Below, piece by piece: positions 50,712-60,001 of a stretch of DNA of 64,000 nucleotides. Within the stretch, counting starts at the first letter, position 1. Every line of letters begins with the position of its first letter. The notes below the pieces were generated by a model, which saw nothing but the letters and a program-made list of their open reading frames with translations, was not told where the DNA came from and ran no database searches. A program made the translations under genes and the position numbers. Origin of the DNA: Moritella sp. JT01 (GTDB taxonomy: Bacteria > Pseudomonadota > Gammaproteobacteria > Enterobacterales > Moritellaceae); assembly GCF_001574435.1 (NCBI RefSeq), contig NZ_LOCN01000011.1, positions 124,001 to 188,000 of the forward strand. The letters run 5' to 3'.

Positions 50712-50737
50712 AAAGGCTTACTAAAGTAAGCCTTTTA
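50712..50737 (-). terminator. Terminator/attenuator between mshA and second pilin
   Basis: Perfect 12-bp stem AAAAGGCTTACT/AGTAAGCCTTTT with a 2-base centre. On the minus strand it is followed by TTTTTATATC. It begins 17 bases after the mshA stop and inside the pilus gene run, so it should favour mshA over the genes behind it. Confidence 0.85.
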
Positions 50738-50754
50738 AAATATAAAGATAAATA

Positions 50755-51240
50755 TTAGTTACAAGCAGTTTTAGAAGAGGCTAACTTACCAGTCGCTAAA
50801 GTATATGTTGCACTAGAACTTGCCGCTTGGGTATAAAGTAAACATATGTCATTTTCATTTACATCCGCAGCTAGTCCAGCTACAAAAATGATGCTTGCTG
50901 GTGTTGTAGTAGGTGATGTAGCAATAATATCAAAACCGTCTAATGTCACCGCTTCTCGAATGCCAGTTACTGTTGCTGCAGGGTAACCAAATTCAGTATT
51001 AATGGTATCTCCATTTTCAACAACGCTTTCTCCAGCACCATTTTCTTTACCATCAATAGCGGATTTAGAATAGACGATATTAGCAGCACTGTGTACAGCG
51101 GCTTCAGCACCTTGCATTGCAGATGCTCGAGCATCATCTTGCAGGTTGAGAAATTTAGGCACAGCTGTCGCAGCTAAGATACCAAGTACAATAATTACGA
51201 TTACTAATTCGATTAATGTAAAACCATTTTGTTTTTTCAT
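50755..51240 (-). CDS. mshA: MSHA major pilin MshA
   Basis: Main structural subunit of the mannose-sensitive haemagglutinin type IVa pilus, used for surface attachment in Vibrio and Shewanella. The ATG at 51240 follows a good GGAG and gives MKKQNG before FTLIE, with cleavage after Gly6 and Glu at mature position 5. The hydrophobic helix runs to about 30. The C-terminal disulfide pair is NDIC...KTAC. 161 residues. A 240-base upstream gap suggests its own promoter, and a strong terminator follows. Confidence 0.92.
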   Translation of the reverse strand: MKKQNGFTLIELVIVIIVLGILAATAVPKFLNLQDDARASAMQGAEAAVHSAANIVYSKSAIDGKENGAGESVVENGDTINTEFGYPAATVTGIREAVTLDGFDIIATSPTTTPASIIFVAGLAADVNENDICLLYTQAASSSATYTLATGKLASSKTACN

Positions 51241-51398
51241 ATTTGAACTCCAATTCACTTTGTTGATAAATTACATAGACATAAACATGACAATACGTCC
51301 ACATAATTTACAATAATGTACGTACCTGTATATTTTTTGATACTATGCCAAAAAAATAATATTTTAACTAGTTTTATTTACTTAATGTGGCGAAATCC

Positions 51399-51438
51399 TA
51401 ATATAACGACTAAGTATAATGATATTTAATATAACGAC
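51399..51438. repeat. Two 12-bp direct repeats upstream of mshA
   Basis: TAATATAACGAC occurs at 51399-51410 and again at 51427-51438, 28 bases apart, in the mshG-mshA gap about 160-200 bases ahead of the mshA ATG. It could be a regulator-binding site. No matching family is recognised. Confidence 0.5.
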
Positions 51439-51480
51439 GACAACCATAAAAAATATAATCACAAAATTAGGTAATTAAAA

Positions 51481-52695
51481 TTACCCTTGAACAACGCCCA
51501 TCATGTCCCACATAGGAACAAAAATACCCAGCGCTAAAATCAATACCATGATGGCAACAATACCAATCAATATTGGTTCAATCTTAGCGGTTAACGATTG
51601 CAGTTCATAATCCACTTCACGTTCGTAAAACTGCGCGGCCTCTAATAACAACTCATCCACTTGGCCTGTTTCATCACCAACCGAAATCATTTGTAAGATC
51701 AGCGGGGTAAACATGCCGCTTTCAATCGCCGTAATCGTTAAACTTTTACCTTCTTCAATACCTGTGCGCATAGACAAGATACGTACTTCCATCCATGCAT
51801 TATCAACCGTTGAGGCCACCAGAGTGAGACTATTATTCAGTGGCACACCACCTTTAAGCATTAACGAAAAACTGCGCGCAAAACGCGATAGCAGGGTTTT
51901 TTCGATAACAGGCCCCACAATCGGGATGCGAATATAGAACAAACCCCACTTCAACTTACCTTTATCAGTTTTAATATAATATTTGAAAGCAAAAATACTG
52001 CCGATCACACCCACGATTAATAAGTGCCAATAATTAACAAAGAAAGCGGAAGATGCCAGTAAGGCACGTGTCGCCCACGGCAATTCAACGCCAAATTTAG
52101 TAAACATATTAGCAAACGTGGGGATCACAAAAATATTTAAGACCACTAGCGCTAGTAAAATCGAGATTAATACAAACATCGGATAACGGATCGCACTACT
52201 AATACGGCGTCGTGTATCCATTTCTAATTCAAGATAATTAGAAATTTGTAAAAATGAATCATCCAAGCGACCAGTATTTTCACCCACACGGACAATCGAC
52301 ACAAAGATAGACGCAAATACGTGTGGATGCGCATGCATCGCTGCCGACAATGTTGTCCCGTTGTTTAAACGCATCACAACATCATTGAGTACGTCTTTCA
52401 ATTTAACGTGAGAACTCGATTCTGATAGCCCTTTAATCGCACGGATCATGGGAATACCAGCACGGGTTAACGAATACATCTGACGCGCGAAAATAACCAG
52501 CTCTCCCAACGGGACTTTCCGTGTAAACAGTTGGCTAAAATCAATATCTCGGTTGCCAGTCGATACATTAATTGACGTAGGCGTGATCCCTTTACGCATT
52601 AATGATTCAACAAGCACATCTTGATTTTGCGCTTCTTGCTGTCCCGAAACAGCATTGCCTTGGATATCCCGGCCTTTATAACTAAAATTTGGCAT
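51481..52695 (-). CDS. mshG: MSHA inner-membrane platform protein MshG
   Basis: PilC/GspF-type polytopic protein that couples the MshE ATPase to pilin assembly. Two T2SF cytoplasmic domains (about 68-190 and 270-390) and three membrane segments (about 170-195, 215-240, 370-395) are visible. The 404 residues fit the family. It follows mshE by 22 bases. The small gene mshF expected after mshG in Vibrio is not present. Confidence 0.93.
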   Translation of the reverse strand: MPNFSYKGRDIQGNAVSGQQEAQNQDVLVESLMRKGITPTSINVSTGNRDIDFSQLFTRKVPLGELVIFARQMYSLTRAGIPMIRAIKGLSESSSHVKLKDVLNDVVMRLNNGTTLSAAMHAHPHVFASIFVSIVRVGENTGRLDDSFLQISNYLELEMDTRRRISSAIRYPMFVLISILLALVVLNIFVIPTFANMFTKFGVELPWATRALLASSAFFVNYWHLLIVGVIGSIFAFKYYIKTDKGKLKWGLFYIRIPIVGPVIEKTLLSRFARSFSLMLKGGVPLNNSLTLVASTVDNAWMEVRILSMRTGIEEGKSLTITAIESGMFTPLILQMISVGDETGQVDELLLEAAQFYEREVDYELQSLTAKIEPILIGIVAIMVLILALGIFVPMWDMMGVVQG

Positions 52696-52717
52696 TTGCT
52701 AACCTTAATAGTCCTAT

Positions 52718-54628
52718 TTACTGTCCACTACGGTCCAATGCCCTAACCACTTCAGCCAAGCGTAGAATCTTTTGAATATCACCGCGATCAACTTTATCTA
52801 ATTCTCTAATATTTTCTGCAATATTGGCGCCGAAGGTCTCAGACGTTAATACGTCACTATCAATCACATGTTCAGCATTATATTCATCCTGACTGGCGTT
52901 ATCGTCACTGCTTCTGTCGTCGAGCGTAAGTTCATCTGCCAGTTTTAATACTTCCTCGATAGAGGTTAAACCTTGTTTCGCAAAATCCAGCGCCGAAAGT
53001 ACTAATGGTCGATAATATTTGGTTTTACGTGCTTCAATAGCAAACTCATCAGGTGCTTCACGTCGCAGTGCATCGCACATTGCATCATTGAGTTCTAATA
53101 ATTCAAATACACCGATTCGGCCACGATAACCCGTATAGTTACAGCTTTGACAGCCCACACTGCGATAAAAATGAGCGTTCCCCAGTGGTTCTTTGGCTAT
53201 TTTTTCTAAACAATATTGCTCACTACTGGCCAGATCATGAGTGCTTTTACATTGACTACATAATTTACGCACTAAGCGTTGTGCAACCACAGCGCGTAAT
53301 GCAGCGCCAATTAAATAGCCTGGTGCGCCCATATCCATTAACCGCAATGCACAAGTAATCGCATCATTGGTATGCAGCGTTGATAACACCATGTGACCCG
53401 TTAATGCACCTCGCAAACCAATTTCAGCCGTCTCTTTGTCACGCATTTCACCCACTAATAAAATATCAGGATCTTGACGTAAGCAAGTACGCAGAATATG
53501 GGCAAAGTCCAAACCAATCTTAGGATTAACCTGCACTTGGCTGATCCGTGGTAAGCGGTATTCAACAGGATCTTCCACCGTAATAATCTTTTTACCGGGT
53601 TCGTTCAATTCACTTAAAGCCGCATATAATGTGGTTGTTTTACCGCTCCCCGTGGGCCCTGTCACCAATACCATGCCATGGGGACGACGGATCAAACTAC
53701 GTAAACGTTTAATTAACTCTGTTGGCATACCGGTATTTTCTAACTGGAAAACACCCGCGTCTTGATTAAGTAGACGCATGACGACTGATTCACCATACTG
53801 CACTGGCATGGTTGACATCCGCACATCAATCGATTGATTACGCACGTTTAAATTAAAACGACCATCTTGCGGTAAACGCTTTTCAGAAATGTCCAAACCC
53901 GCCATTAATTTGAGACGTAATACCAATGCCGGTACGATTGCGACTTCATTAAGGATATTTTCTTGTAGCACACCATCAACACGTAAACGAATTCGTAACG
54001 CTTTTTCATCCGGTTCAATGTGGATATCTGATGCCCCAATTTGCACCGCATCTTCAAATACTGAATTAAGAAACTTAACCACGGTTGCTTCGTTAGATCC
54101 ATCATCTACATCACGAAATATATCGAACTCTTGTGTTGGTCTATGTTCATCTTCAAGTTGACCAGCAAACGCTTCAATATCTTTGGTTCGGCGATATAAA
54201 CGGTCATAAGCGGGTAATAATTGGCTTTCTCTGACGATGGCAAAGTCTAACTGGTAAAGAAAAAGTAAATTTGATATCGCTTCAACGGCATAAAGGTCAG
54301 CGGGATCACTCAATGCCACCGTTAAATTATTATCTTCAGATTTAACGACTAAAGCACGATGACGACGCGCATGTACTTCCGGTAATTTCAGTACCGTCTG
54401 CTGTGGAATATTTAATGCAGAAATATCTAAAAATGGAATATTTAACTGTTGGGATAAAAAGCTAAGCAGTTGCTCTTCAGTAATAAAACCTAAGTTGATC
54501 AGTGTCGAACCTAATTTTCCGCCACTACTACCTTGCTCTTTGAGTGCTAAACCAAGTTGCGCCTCACTGATAATGTTCTCACCAACAAGTAAATCACCCA
54601 ATCGTTGTTTTAATTTCAATTGTACCAT
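52718..54628 (-). CDS. mshE: MSHA pilus extension ATPase MshE
   Basis: GspE/PilB-type hexameric ATPase that drives pilus extension. The N-terminal MshEN region has two copies of the nucleotide-binding motif, RLGDLLVGENIISEAQL (9-25) and KLGSTLINLGFITEEQL (38-54), known to bind cyclic di-GMP in Vibrio MshE. Walker A GPTGSGKT is at 324-331, and a Zn tetracysteine uses C457/C460 and C493/C496. Residues after about 566 form an acidic tail of about 70 residues ending in a predicted helix, longer than I recall for Vibrio MshE (about 575 aa). It overlaps mshN as TAATG. Confidence 0.95.
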   Translation of the reverse strand: MVQLKLKQRLGDLLVGENIISEAQLGLALKEQGSSGGKLGSTLINLGFITEEQLLSFLSQQLNIPFLDISALNIPQQTVLKLPEVHARRHRALVVKSEDNNLTVALSDPADLYAVEAISNLLFLYQLDFAIVRESQLLPAYDRLYRRTKDIEAFAGQLEDEHRPTQEFDIFRDVDDGSNEATVVKFLNSVFEDAVQIGASDIHIEPDEKALRIRLRVDGVLQENILNEVAIVPALVLRLKLMAGLDISEKRLPQDGRFNLNVRNQSIDVRMSTMPVQYGESVVMRLLNQDAGVFQLENTGMPTELIKRLRSLIRRPHGMVLVTGPTGSGKTTTLYAALSELNEPGKKIITVEDPVEYRLPRISQVQVNPKIGLDFAHILRTCLRQDPDILLVGEMRDKETAEIGLRGALTGHMVLSTLHTNDAITCALRLMDMGAPGYLIGAALRAVVAQRLVRKLCSQCKSTHDLASSEQYCLEKIAKEPLGNAHFYRSVGCQSCNYTGYRGRIGVFELLELNDAMCDALRREAPDEFAIEARKTKYYRPLVLSALDFAKQGLTSIEEVLKLADELTLDDRSSDDNASQDEYNAEHVIDSDVLTSETFGANIAENIRELDKVDRGDIQKILRLAEVVRALDRSGQ

Positions 54629-55773
54629 TACTGTTTCTCCAACTGGGTAATACGCGCATTAATATAATTACGTGAAGAAGTAGATAACTGCCCCATGTTT
54701 TGTGCGGTGTGATAAGCCGTTAATGCTAATCGGACTTGCTGCGCTTTGTCGGCAGAAATACCCAGTCCTAACCACCATTTAGCCCGGTTCGGTTCATAGT
54801 TGGTCAATTTCTTATACGCAATTAATGCTGTATCTAAATCACCTAGACTTTGTGCTAAACCTGCAAGCATGGCGTAGTAATCGACATTGCCGTCAATCTC
54901 GGGCTGGTGTGGCTTAAGATAATAATAAGCTTGTTGTTTATCTTTATTCTTTAAATAAATACGCGCTAACATTAGGCGAAAATTCGTGTATTCAGGTGAT
55001 ACACTTAAACCTTCTTGTAACAAGGTGACTGCCGATTGCGTACGTTGCTCACCGTATAAAATCGCAGATAGTTTTTCTCGAGATAGGTCATGTTGCTTAT
55101 CCAACGTCAACACTTTGCTAAATAGCTGTTTGGCACGTGCTTTATCACCAGCAAGTAATGCAGCTTCTGCTTGTTTCGCATATAACTGAGCTTGCTGTAC
55201 AGGCGTACGGGTAATCGCCTTAATTGAAATTATATTTTCTTTCTCAGCGTCATCGTTAGATGAAATCGCAATGCTTTGTATTGCAGTGACTAAAGGCTTC
55301 ACCTTAGCGGGTGTTGGCGCTTTGGCTTCAATGTGAACGACCTTAGCAACCCGCGTAACAGGCAACGCGATTGGTTGCGCCGCACTTACCGTTACTTTCT
55401 TTACGACAGGGCTAACGACGACCGGTTTTTCGAGTAAGTGATTCGTGATCACCTTTTCATTTACGTCATGCTGATTTGTATTTACACGCACAACTGTCTT
55501 CACTTGTTCAGATTGTATGTGTACTTTTTCTGATATCGCAGGTAATGCACCCGCGTTTGCAACCGGAGCGACTAAAACTGTCATATTTTGTTTTTGGACA
55601 AATAGATAAGCAGCAAGTAGCCCCATCATTACAATCGCGATAAGTAAGCAAATAATGACATTATTATTACGTGCTGGCGCGGTAACAACGACTGCACCAC
55701 GTTGCTCAGGTTGTATTTGTTGTTGCTGGACACCTTTATCTAGCCCTTGTAGCATTTGATTAATAACACTCAC
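54628..55773 (-). CDS. mshN: MSHA biogenesis protein MshN (TPR protein)
   Basis: Bitopic protein with an N-terminal SVINQMLQGLDK motif, a membrane helix near residues 43-60, a Val/Lys/Pro-rich linker to about 180, and C-terminal TPR repeats (about 185-375; AEAALLAGDKARAKQLFSKVL, AGLAQSLGDLDTALIAYKK). I favour the GTG start at 55773, which overlaps the mshM stop as GTGA and has GGAGA upstream, giving 381 residues. An ATG at 55797 would add eight. It probably links the inner-membrane complex to the secretin. Confidence 0.87.
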   Translation of the reverse strand: MSVINQMLQGLDKGVQQQQIQPEQRGAVVVTAPARNNNVIICLLIAIVMMGLLAAYLFVQKQNMTVLVAPVANAGALPAISEKVHIQSEQVKTVVRVNTNQHDVNEKVITNHLLEKPVVVSPVVKKVTVSAAQPIALPVTRVAKVVHIEAKAPTPAKVKPLVTAIQSIAISSNDDAEKENIISIKAITRTPVQQAQLYAKQAEAALLAGDKARAKQLFSKVLTLDKQHDLSREKLSAILYGEQRTQSAVTLLQEGLSVSPEYTNFRLMLARIYLKNKDKQQAYYYLKPHQPEIDGNVDYYAMLAGLAQSLGDLDTALIAYKKLTNYEPNRAKWWLGLGISADKAQQVRLALTAYHTAQNMGQLSTSSRNYINARITQLEKQ

Positions 55774-56666
55774 AACATTGATTCTCCAAACCAGCAAATA
55801 ACTAATATCATCTCAATAACAAGAACACTGGCTAAGATCGGCAAACGTAAGCTACGTTGCTGAATTGCACTTTCGGTGTCTTTAATGGCAAGTTTAACCA
55901 ATTTCGCACTGACCTTACGATCGTTCAAACCATAACTTAACATTAAACACTTATTAGCTAACACATTGATTAACCTTGGTATACCACCACTTGCTTGGTG
56001 TAACATGCGTAATGCGCGAGGTTCGAATAAAGGCGCACCACGATAGCCAGACACAGTAAGACGATGTTCAACATAACTCGCCGTTTCATTAATAAGTAAC
56101 GGGCGAAGTTGGTACGAAAAGGTAATACGTTGGCGTAATTGACGTAAGTTATCTTGCTTTAATCGCGTGTCTAACTCAGGTTGGCCAAACAACACCACTT
56201 GCATTAATTTCTTACTTTCAGTTTCTAAATTACTGATTAAACGTAACGCTTCGAGCGTTTCATGAGGTAGCATTTGCGCTTCATCAATCAATAAGACGAC
56301 TTGTTTTTCTTCTGCCGAAAGTGCAATTAATTGATGATTAAGCGCTTCTGTTAATTTGTGTTGATCCAAACTGGCATCAATACCGAGTTCACTGGCAACC
56401 GCAGCACGCATTTCATTGGGTGTTAAGTACGGATTAGGTAAATAGGCGATCACATAGCCATCGCCTAGTTCATTGAGTAATTTACGACAGATAAGCGTCT
56501 TACCCGTCCCCACTTCCCCGGTCACTTTGATAAAACCTTCACCACTTGCCAGTGCGGTAGTCAGAACCTGTAATGCTTCAAAGTGCGGTACCAAGGGGTG
56601 ATAAAACTGCGTATTTGGCGTCAGACCAAATGGTACTTCCGTCAAACCAAAATGCGCGTTATACAT
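55770..56666 (-). CDS. mshM: MSHA biogenesis ATPase MshM (ExeA-like)
   Basis: ExeA/GspA-type AAA ATPase. Walker A GEVGTGKT is at residues 50-57, Walker B VVLLIDEAQML around 123-133, with a sensor RITFSY. A C-terminal membrane helix is seen near 275-294 (LPILASVLVIEMILVICWF). In type II secretion the homologue helps place the secretin in the cell wall, so a similar role for MshL is inferred. The 298 residues fit. Overlaps mshL as TAATG. Confidence 0.92.
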   Translation of the reverse strand: MYNAHFGLTEVPFGLTPNTQFYHPLVPHFEALQVLTTALASGEGFIKVTGEVGTGKTLICRKLLNELGDGYVIAYLPNPYLTPNEMRAAVASELGIDASLDQHKLTEALNHQLIALSAEEKQVVLLIDEAQMLPHETLEALRLISNLETESKKLMQVVLFGQPELDTRLKQDNLRQLRQRITFSYQLRPLLINETASYVEHRLTVSGYRGAPLFEPRALRMLHQASGGIPRLINVLANKCLMLSYGLNDRKVSAKLVKLAIKDTESAIQQRSLRLPILASVLVIEMILVICWFGESML

Positions 56667-58285
56667 TAGTTTTTCTCATTTTTTTGTTCTGTTGGATACC
56701 ACTGTTCAAGTAATTCAGCTGAACGTTCCAACTCTAAGCGCCATGTATTTTGGTCAACAACCACTGGTTTAATTAAAATAATTAACTCTGTTTTTTGTAC
56801 TGATTGCGAACGATGAGTAAAGAGTTCACCTAACCAAGGGATATCTCCCAAGAAAGGCACTTTCGACACCAAATCTTTATTCGCGGTTTTCATCAAACCA
56901 CCAATAACAATAATTTCACCACTTTTCGCTTTCACAACGGTATCCGTTTCACGTACCTCACTTTTTGCCAATGGAAGTATAATTGATTTACCGTCACCTG
57001 ATGAGATCGTTTTAATCGAATCGCTTACTTCAATAATCGATGGGTGTACATGTAATAACACACCACCATCACTGTCAATTTGCGGCGTTACATCGAGGGC
57101 GATGCCAGAGAAAAACGGTGTTATCTCAACATTTTGTTCTACCCGATCATTTTCTGTTGATGTTGATCTTGATGTACTATAACCCGTCACAAAATATTCA
57201 TCTCGACCAACTTTAATCACCGCTTTCTGATTATTTAACGCTGTAACACGTGGACTAGATAATACATTTACATCACCTTGCGTTTTTAACAAATTGATTG
57301 CTGCACTAAAGTCACTACCCGCTAAGGTCAATACACCACCACCAGAAGCTATGTCTGTGATATCAGAAACATTAAATTTAAACGATGAATCCGTTGCAAC
57401 ATTCGAATTATTCACATTCCAATCAATACCTTGCTCGTAACCGTCATTTAACGTCACTTCCATGATCTTCACTTCAAGCAATACTTGACGTTGTAAGTGT
57501 TCCTCAGCTTTAGCTAAAAAGTCTTTTATCTTACGAATGTCTTTCGGGTAGCCATGTACGGTAACCAAACCTGCTTGCGGACTAATCACAACTTGGGTAT
57601 TTCGTTCATTTGCCGTTAGAGCCTGTAATGTATTTTCTAATTCTGCCCAGTAATCAGTGTCCGTTTGCGTCGATATCTCAGTACCTTTATTCGTTGTTGA
57701 CGATGATGAATCATCATCGTCACCGTCTGACGAACTACTGCCCGACGAGCCATTATCGGTTAGATAACCAGAACTAATTGAACTGTTTGATAAACCATTA
57801 CGCTTCATCAATAAGTAGTTCATCGGTATAATTTCGGTACGTAGTCCCGCCCCATTTACCCGATAGGTATTACCATGACGTTTGATATCATAACCATACA
57901 TATCCGCAACAGCGTCCATGGTTTCAGCGATCGTGACATCATTTAATACCACAGTGACACGGCCCGACACGTCAGGACTCACAATAAGATTATATTTAGT
58001 ACCCTTAAGCAGGGATCCAAAGAACTGGCGTGCCGACACTAATTTAGCAGCAATGTCCATACGCGGTTCAATAACAGGTGTATTCAAACTGTCATTACCG
58101 TCGAATCCAGGTAACAGTTCAGCATTGACATCATCAGGCACCGTCCAAGCTTGTGATTGAGCGTCTGCACGATCAAGCTCTGCTTGAATTGATTCTTTAA
58201 TGACTACAGGCTCAAGTGAACTACGTGTTGTTTCACAACCCGTTAAAAACACACCTAAAATAATAGCAAGATACAACTTGTTCAT
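56666..58285 (-). CDS. mshL: MSHA outer-membrane secretin MshL
   Basis: Outer-membrane pore through which the pilus exits. It is a lipoprotein with lipobox LTGC (Cys17). N-domains include the SPDVSGRVTVVLNDVTIAETMDA stretch. The secretin C-domain carries VLSSPRVTALNNQKAVIKVG and the family signature EIIVIGGLMK. Residues 165-205 are unusually Ser/Asp/Gly-rich. The 539 residues fit MshL. It lies 15 bases after mshK. Confidence 0.94.
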   Translation of the reverse strand: MNKLYLAIILGVFLTGCETTRSSLEPVVIKESIQAELDRADAQSQAWTVPDDVNAELLPGFDGNDSLNTPVIEPRMDIAAKLVSARQFFGSLLKGTKYNLIVSPDVSGRVTVVLNDVTIAETMDAVADMYGYDIKRHGNTYRVNGAGLRTEIIPMNYLLMKRNGLSNSSISSGYLTDNGSSGSSSSDGDDDDSSSSTTNKGTEISTQTDTDYWAELENTLQALTANERNTQVVISPQAGLVTVHGYPKDIRKIKDFLAKAEEHLQRQVLLEVKIMEVTLNDGYEQGIDWNVNNSNVATDSSFKFNVSDITDIASGGGVLTLAGSDFSAAINLLKTQGDVNVLSSPRVTALNNQKAVIKVGRDEYFVTGYSTSRSTSTENDRVEQNVEITPFFSGIALDVTPQIDSDGGVLLHVHPSIIEVSDSIKTISSGDGKSIILPLAKSEVRETDTVVKAKSGEIIVIGGLMKTANKDLVSKVPFLGDIPWLGELFTHRSQSVQKTELIILIKPVVVDQNTWRLELERSAELLEQWYPTEQKNEKN

Positions 58286-58300
58286 AATTAAATTTGAGCC

Positions 58301-58645
58301 CTAATGTTTAATTTCACTGCCAAATAATGACAATCTAAATTCTTTATCGTTACGTACAAAATACACAAAGTCAGTGGTAACACGGCGTACTTTGAAGCCT
58401 GAAACCCAGCTTCCCGCTTGCACCTCTTTGTCATTCATGATCGCAATATATGTCTGATCACGCACAAAAATGGCCTGTAAAGTCGGAATACGTACTTTAG
58501 CCTTAGCTTGACGACGAATGACAGGCTCTACCGCCCCCCAAGGACCCGTTGGATCATCGAGTACATTACCGTTAATCACACCTTGTCCCGCTTGCGCAAT
58601 ACCAGCACTCAATAGAATGAATATTGGCAGTAATAATTTAACCAC
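58301..58645 (-). CDS. mshK: MSHA biogenesis protein MshK
   Basis: Small periplasmic protein with a signal peptide (MVKLLLPIFILLSAGIAQAG) and a compact domain with DPTGPWGAVEPVIRRQAKAK, analogous in position and size to PilP. I favour the GTG at 58645 (114 residues), which overlaps the mshJ stop and has AAGGA upstream. An ATG at 58666 would add seven residues. It probably contacts the MshL N-domains. Confidence 0.82.
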   Translation of the reverse strand: MVKLLLPIFILLSAGIAQAGQGVINGNVLDDPTGPWGAVEPVIRRQAKAKVRIPTLQAIFVRDQTYIAIMNDKEVQAGSWVSGFKVRRVTTDFVYFVRNDKEFRLSLFGSEIKH

Positions 58646-59402
58646 GAATAAATTCCTTATTAACACTCAAGGTATAAATCTCCATCACTACCTGCGCGGT
58701 TGGGTAGTCTTGTATTTGATAATCAAAGACCTCCCAATAGAATTTCTTGGGTAACTGTTCAATGCGGGTTAAATAGGCTTGAATATTAAAAAATGACCCC
58801 GTCATCGTTATACGTAAACCATGTCGATAAAGTAATACCTCCGACTCATCCGTGACGGTTATCGATGTTTCATCACTCTTAATGATATCATCCACATTCA
58901 GATCTTGGCCGCTCGCACTCGAAAATTTAGGTTTGGCCTTCTCTTCGACCTTTTCAAGCGCGTTATTATTACCGGTTAGCGTCGTCACAGGCAATGACTC
59001 AATCGATATCAACTTCACGTTCTTGGCGCGGCTTAATACATCACCCAATACCAAAGCCATTTGATTTGAGTTAATTAAGTCGGCCGTTAAATCGGTTAAT
59101 TTACCATTTGCCTTATTAAATTCGGATTCAGCACGCGCAATACGTAACTGAACGACTTTATTTGGGTCACTCGCTAATGCTTGCAATAATTCTGCTTTAT
59201 CAAATTCATATTGTTGTTGCTGCTGCTGCAAAGAAGCCAGTTTTGACTGTGATTTTTGATTTTGTAAATAAACCGGTTCTAACCAAAAACTATAAATAAG
59301 ATAAACAATCGCGATCAACAGCGAGCCAACCAGTAATAAACGCTCACGCATTGATAATAAAGTAAACTTAGCTTTCATTGTAAGCCAATGTTGCTGCATC
59401 AT
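58638..59402 (-). CDS. mshJ: MSHA biogenesis protein MshJ (PilO-like)
   Basis: Bitopic inner-membrane protein with a helix at about 22-42 (LLLVGSLLIAIVYLIYSFWL), a long coiled coil (about 50-115, Gln-rich LQQQQQQYEFDKAELL) and a C-terminal ferredoxin-like domain. It matches the role of PilO in the alignment subcomplex. 254 residues. It overlaps mshI2 by 4 bases. Confidence 0.85.
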   Translation of the reverse strand: MMQQHWLTMKAKFTLLSMRERLLLVGSLLIAIVYLIYSFWLEPVYLQNQKSQSKLASLQQQQQQYEFDKAELLQALASDPNKVVQLRIARAESEFNKANGKLTDLTADLINSNQMALVLGDVLSRAKNVKLISIESLPVTTLTGNNNALEKVEEKAKPKFSSASGQDLNVDDIIKSDETSITVTDESEVLLYRHGLRITMTGSFFNIQAYLTRIEQLPKKFYWEVFDYQIQDYPTAQVVMEIYTLSVNKEFIRG

Positions 59403-60001
59403 TCACTAACCTCCACAACGAGTTGGTTAGTTAAAGTGAATGCGATCACATCATCACTATTTCGATTAATATTTAATAAGTTAAACTCTCGACCTTGTAA
59501 TGATTTACCCTGTGAGAATTTACGGATCCAACGAGGTATCGCTTCATGTGTTCTTGCTATCCCCGTCAGCGTCATACGATCACCGGATAATCGTATTTGA
59601 TTTAAACGAATATCTCTATCGCGTTGTAGTGCTAAATCAGACATTAAAATAGCAAAACCACTTGATTGTACTAATGCTAAATCGGATAGCTGCACCAATA
59701 ATTCATCACGGTATTGTAAACGTGTTCGTAACCGAGCTAATTGTTGGATTAACGCCGGATTTTGAACATGCAGTGATACTTGATTAGATAAATCAGCCAC
59801 TTCAGCTTCTTGTTCAATCAATTGATTTTTTGCCCATTTAACTTTCTGCTCTAATACAGCCTTGTCATTCTCAGCCATATAAACAAGTGCTAACATCACC
59901 ACAAGCGCACTAGTGATAGCGACCACCGCTTGCATTAATGTTAAATATTCTTTTTTTGGCTTAAACGCCTGAGTATATAAATTTACGCGATTTTTCATCA
60001 C
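59399..60001 (-). CDS. MSHA biogenesis protein MshI2 (PilN-like)
   Basis: Bitopic protein of 200 residues with a cytoplasmic N-terminus containing RVNLYTQAFKPKKEYLTL (the PilN-type segment that binds PilM), a membrane helix at about 25-43 and a periplasmic coiled coil then alpha/beta domain. In some species it is annotated as mshI2. It overlaps the mshI1 stop by 4 bases and forms the PilM-N-O-P-like set with its neighbours. Confidence 0.85.
   Translation of the reverse strand: MMKNRVNLYTQAFKPKKEYLTLMQAVVAITSALVVMLALVYMAENDKAVLEQKVKWAKNQLIEQEAEVADLSNQVSLHVQNPALIQQLARLRTRLQYRDELLVQLSDLALVQSSGFAILMSDLALQRDRDIRLNQIRLSGDRMTLTGIARTHEAIPRWIRKFSQGKSLQGREFNLLNINRNSDDVIAFTLTNQLVVEVSE

Noticed and set aside
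51340-51362. Sigma-54-like TGGCAT upstream of mshA
   Set aside because: The second element TTGC is absent at the required spacing, so it does not meet the -24/-12 pattern.
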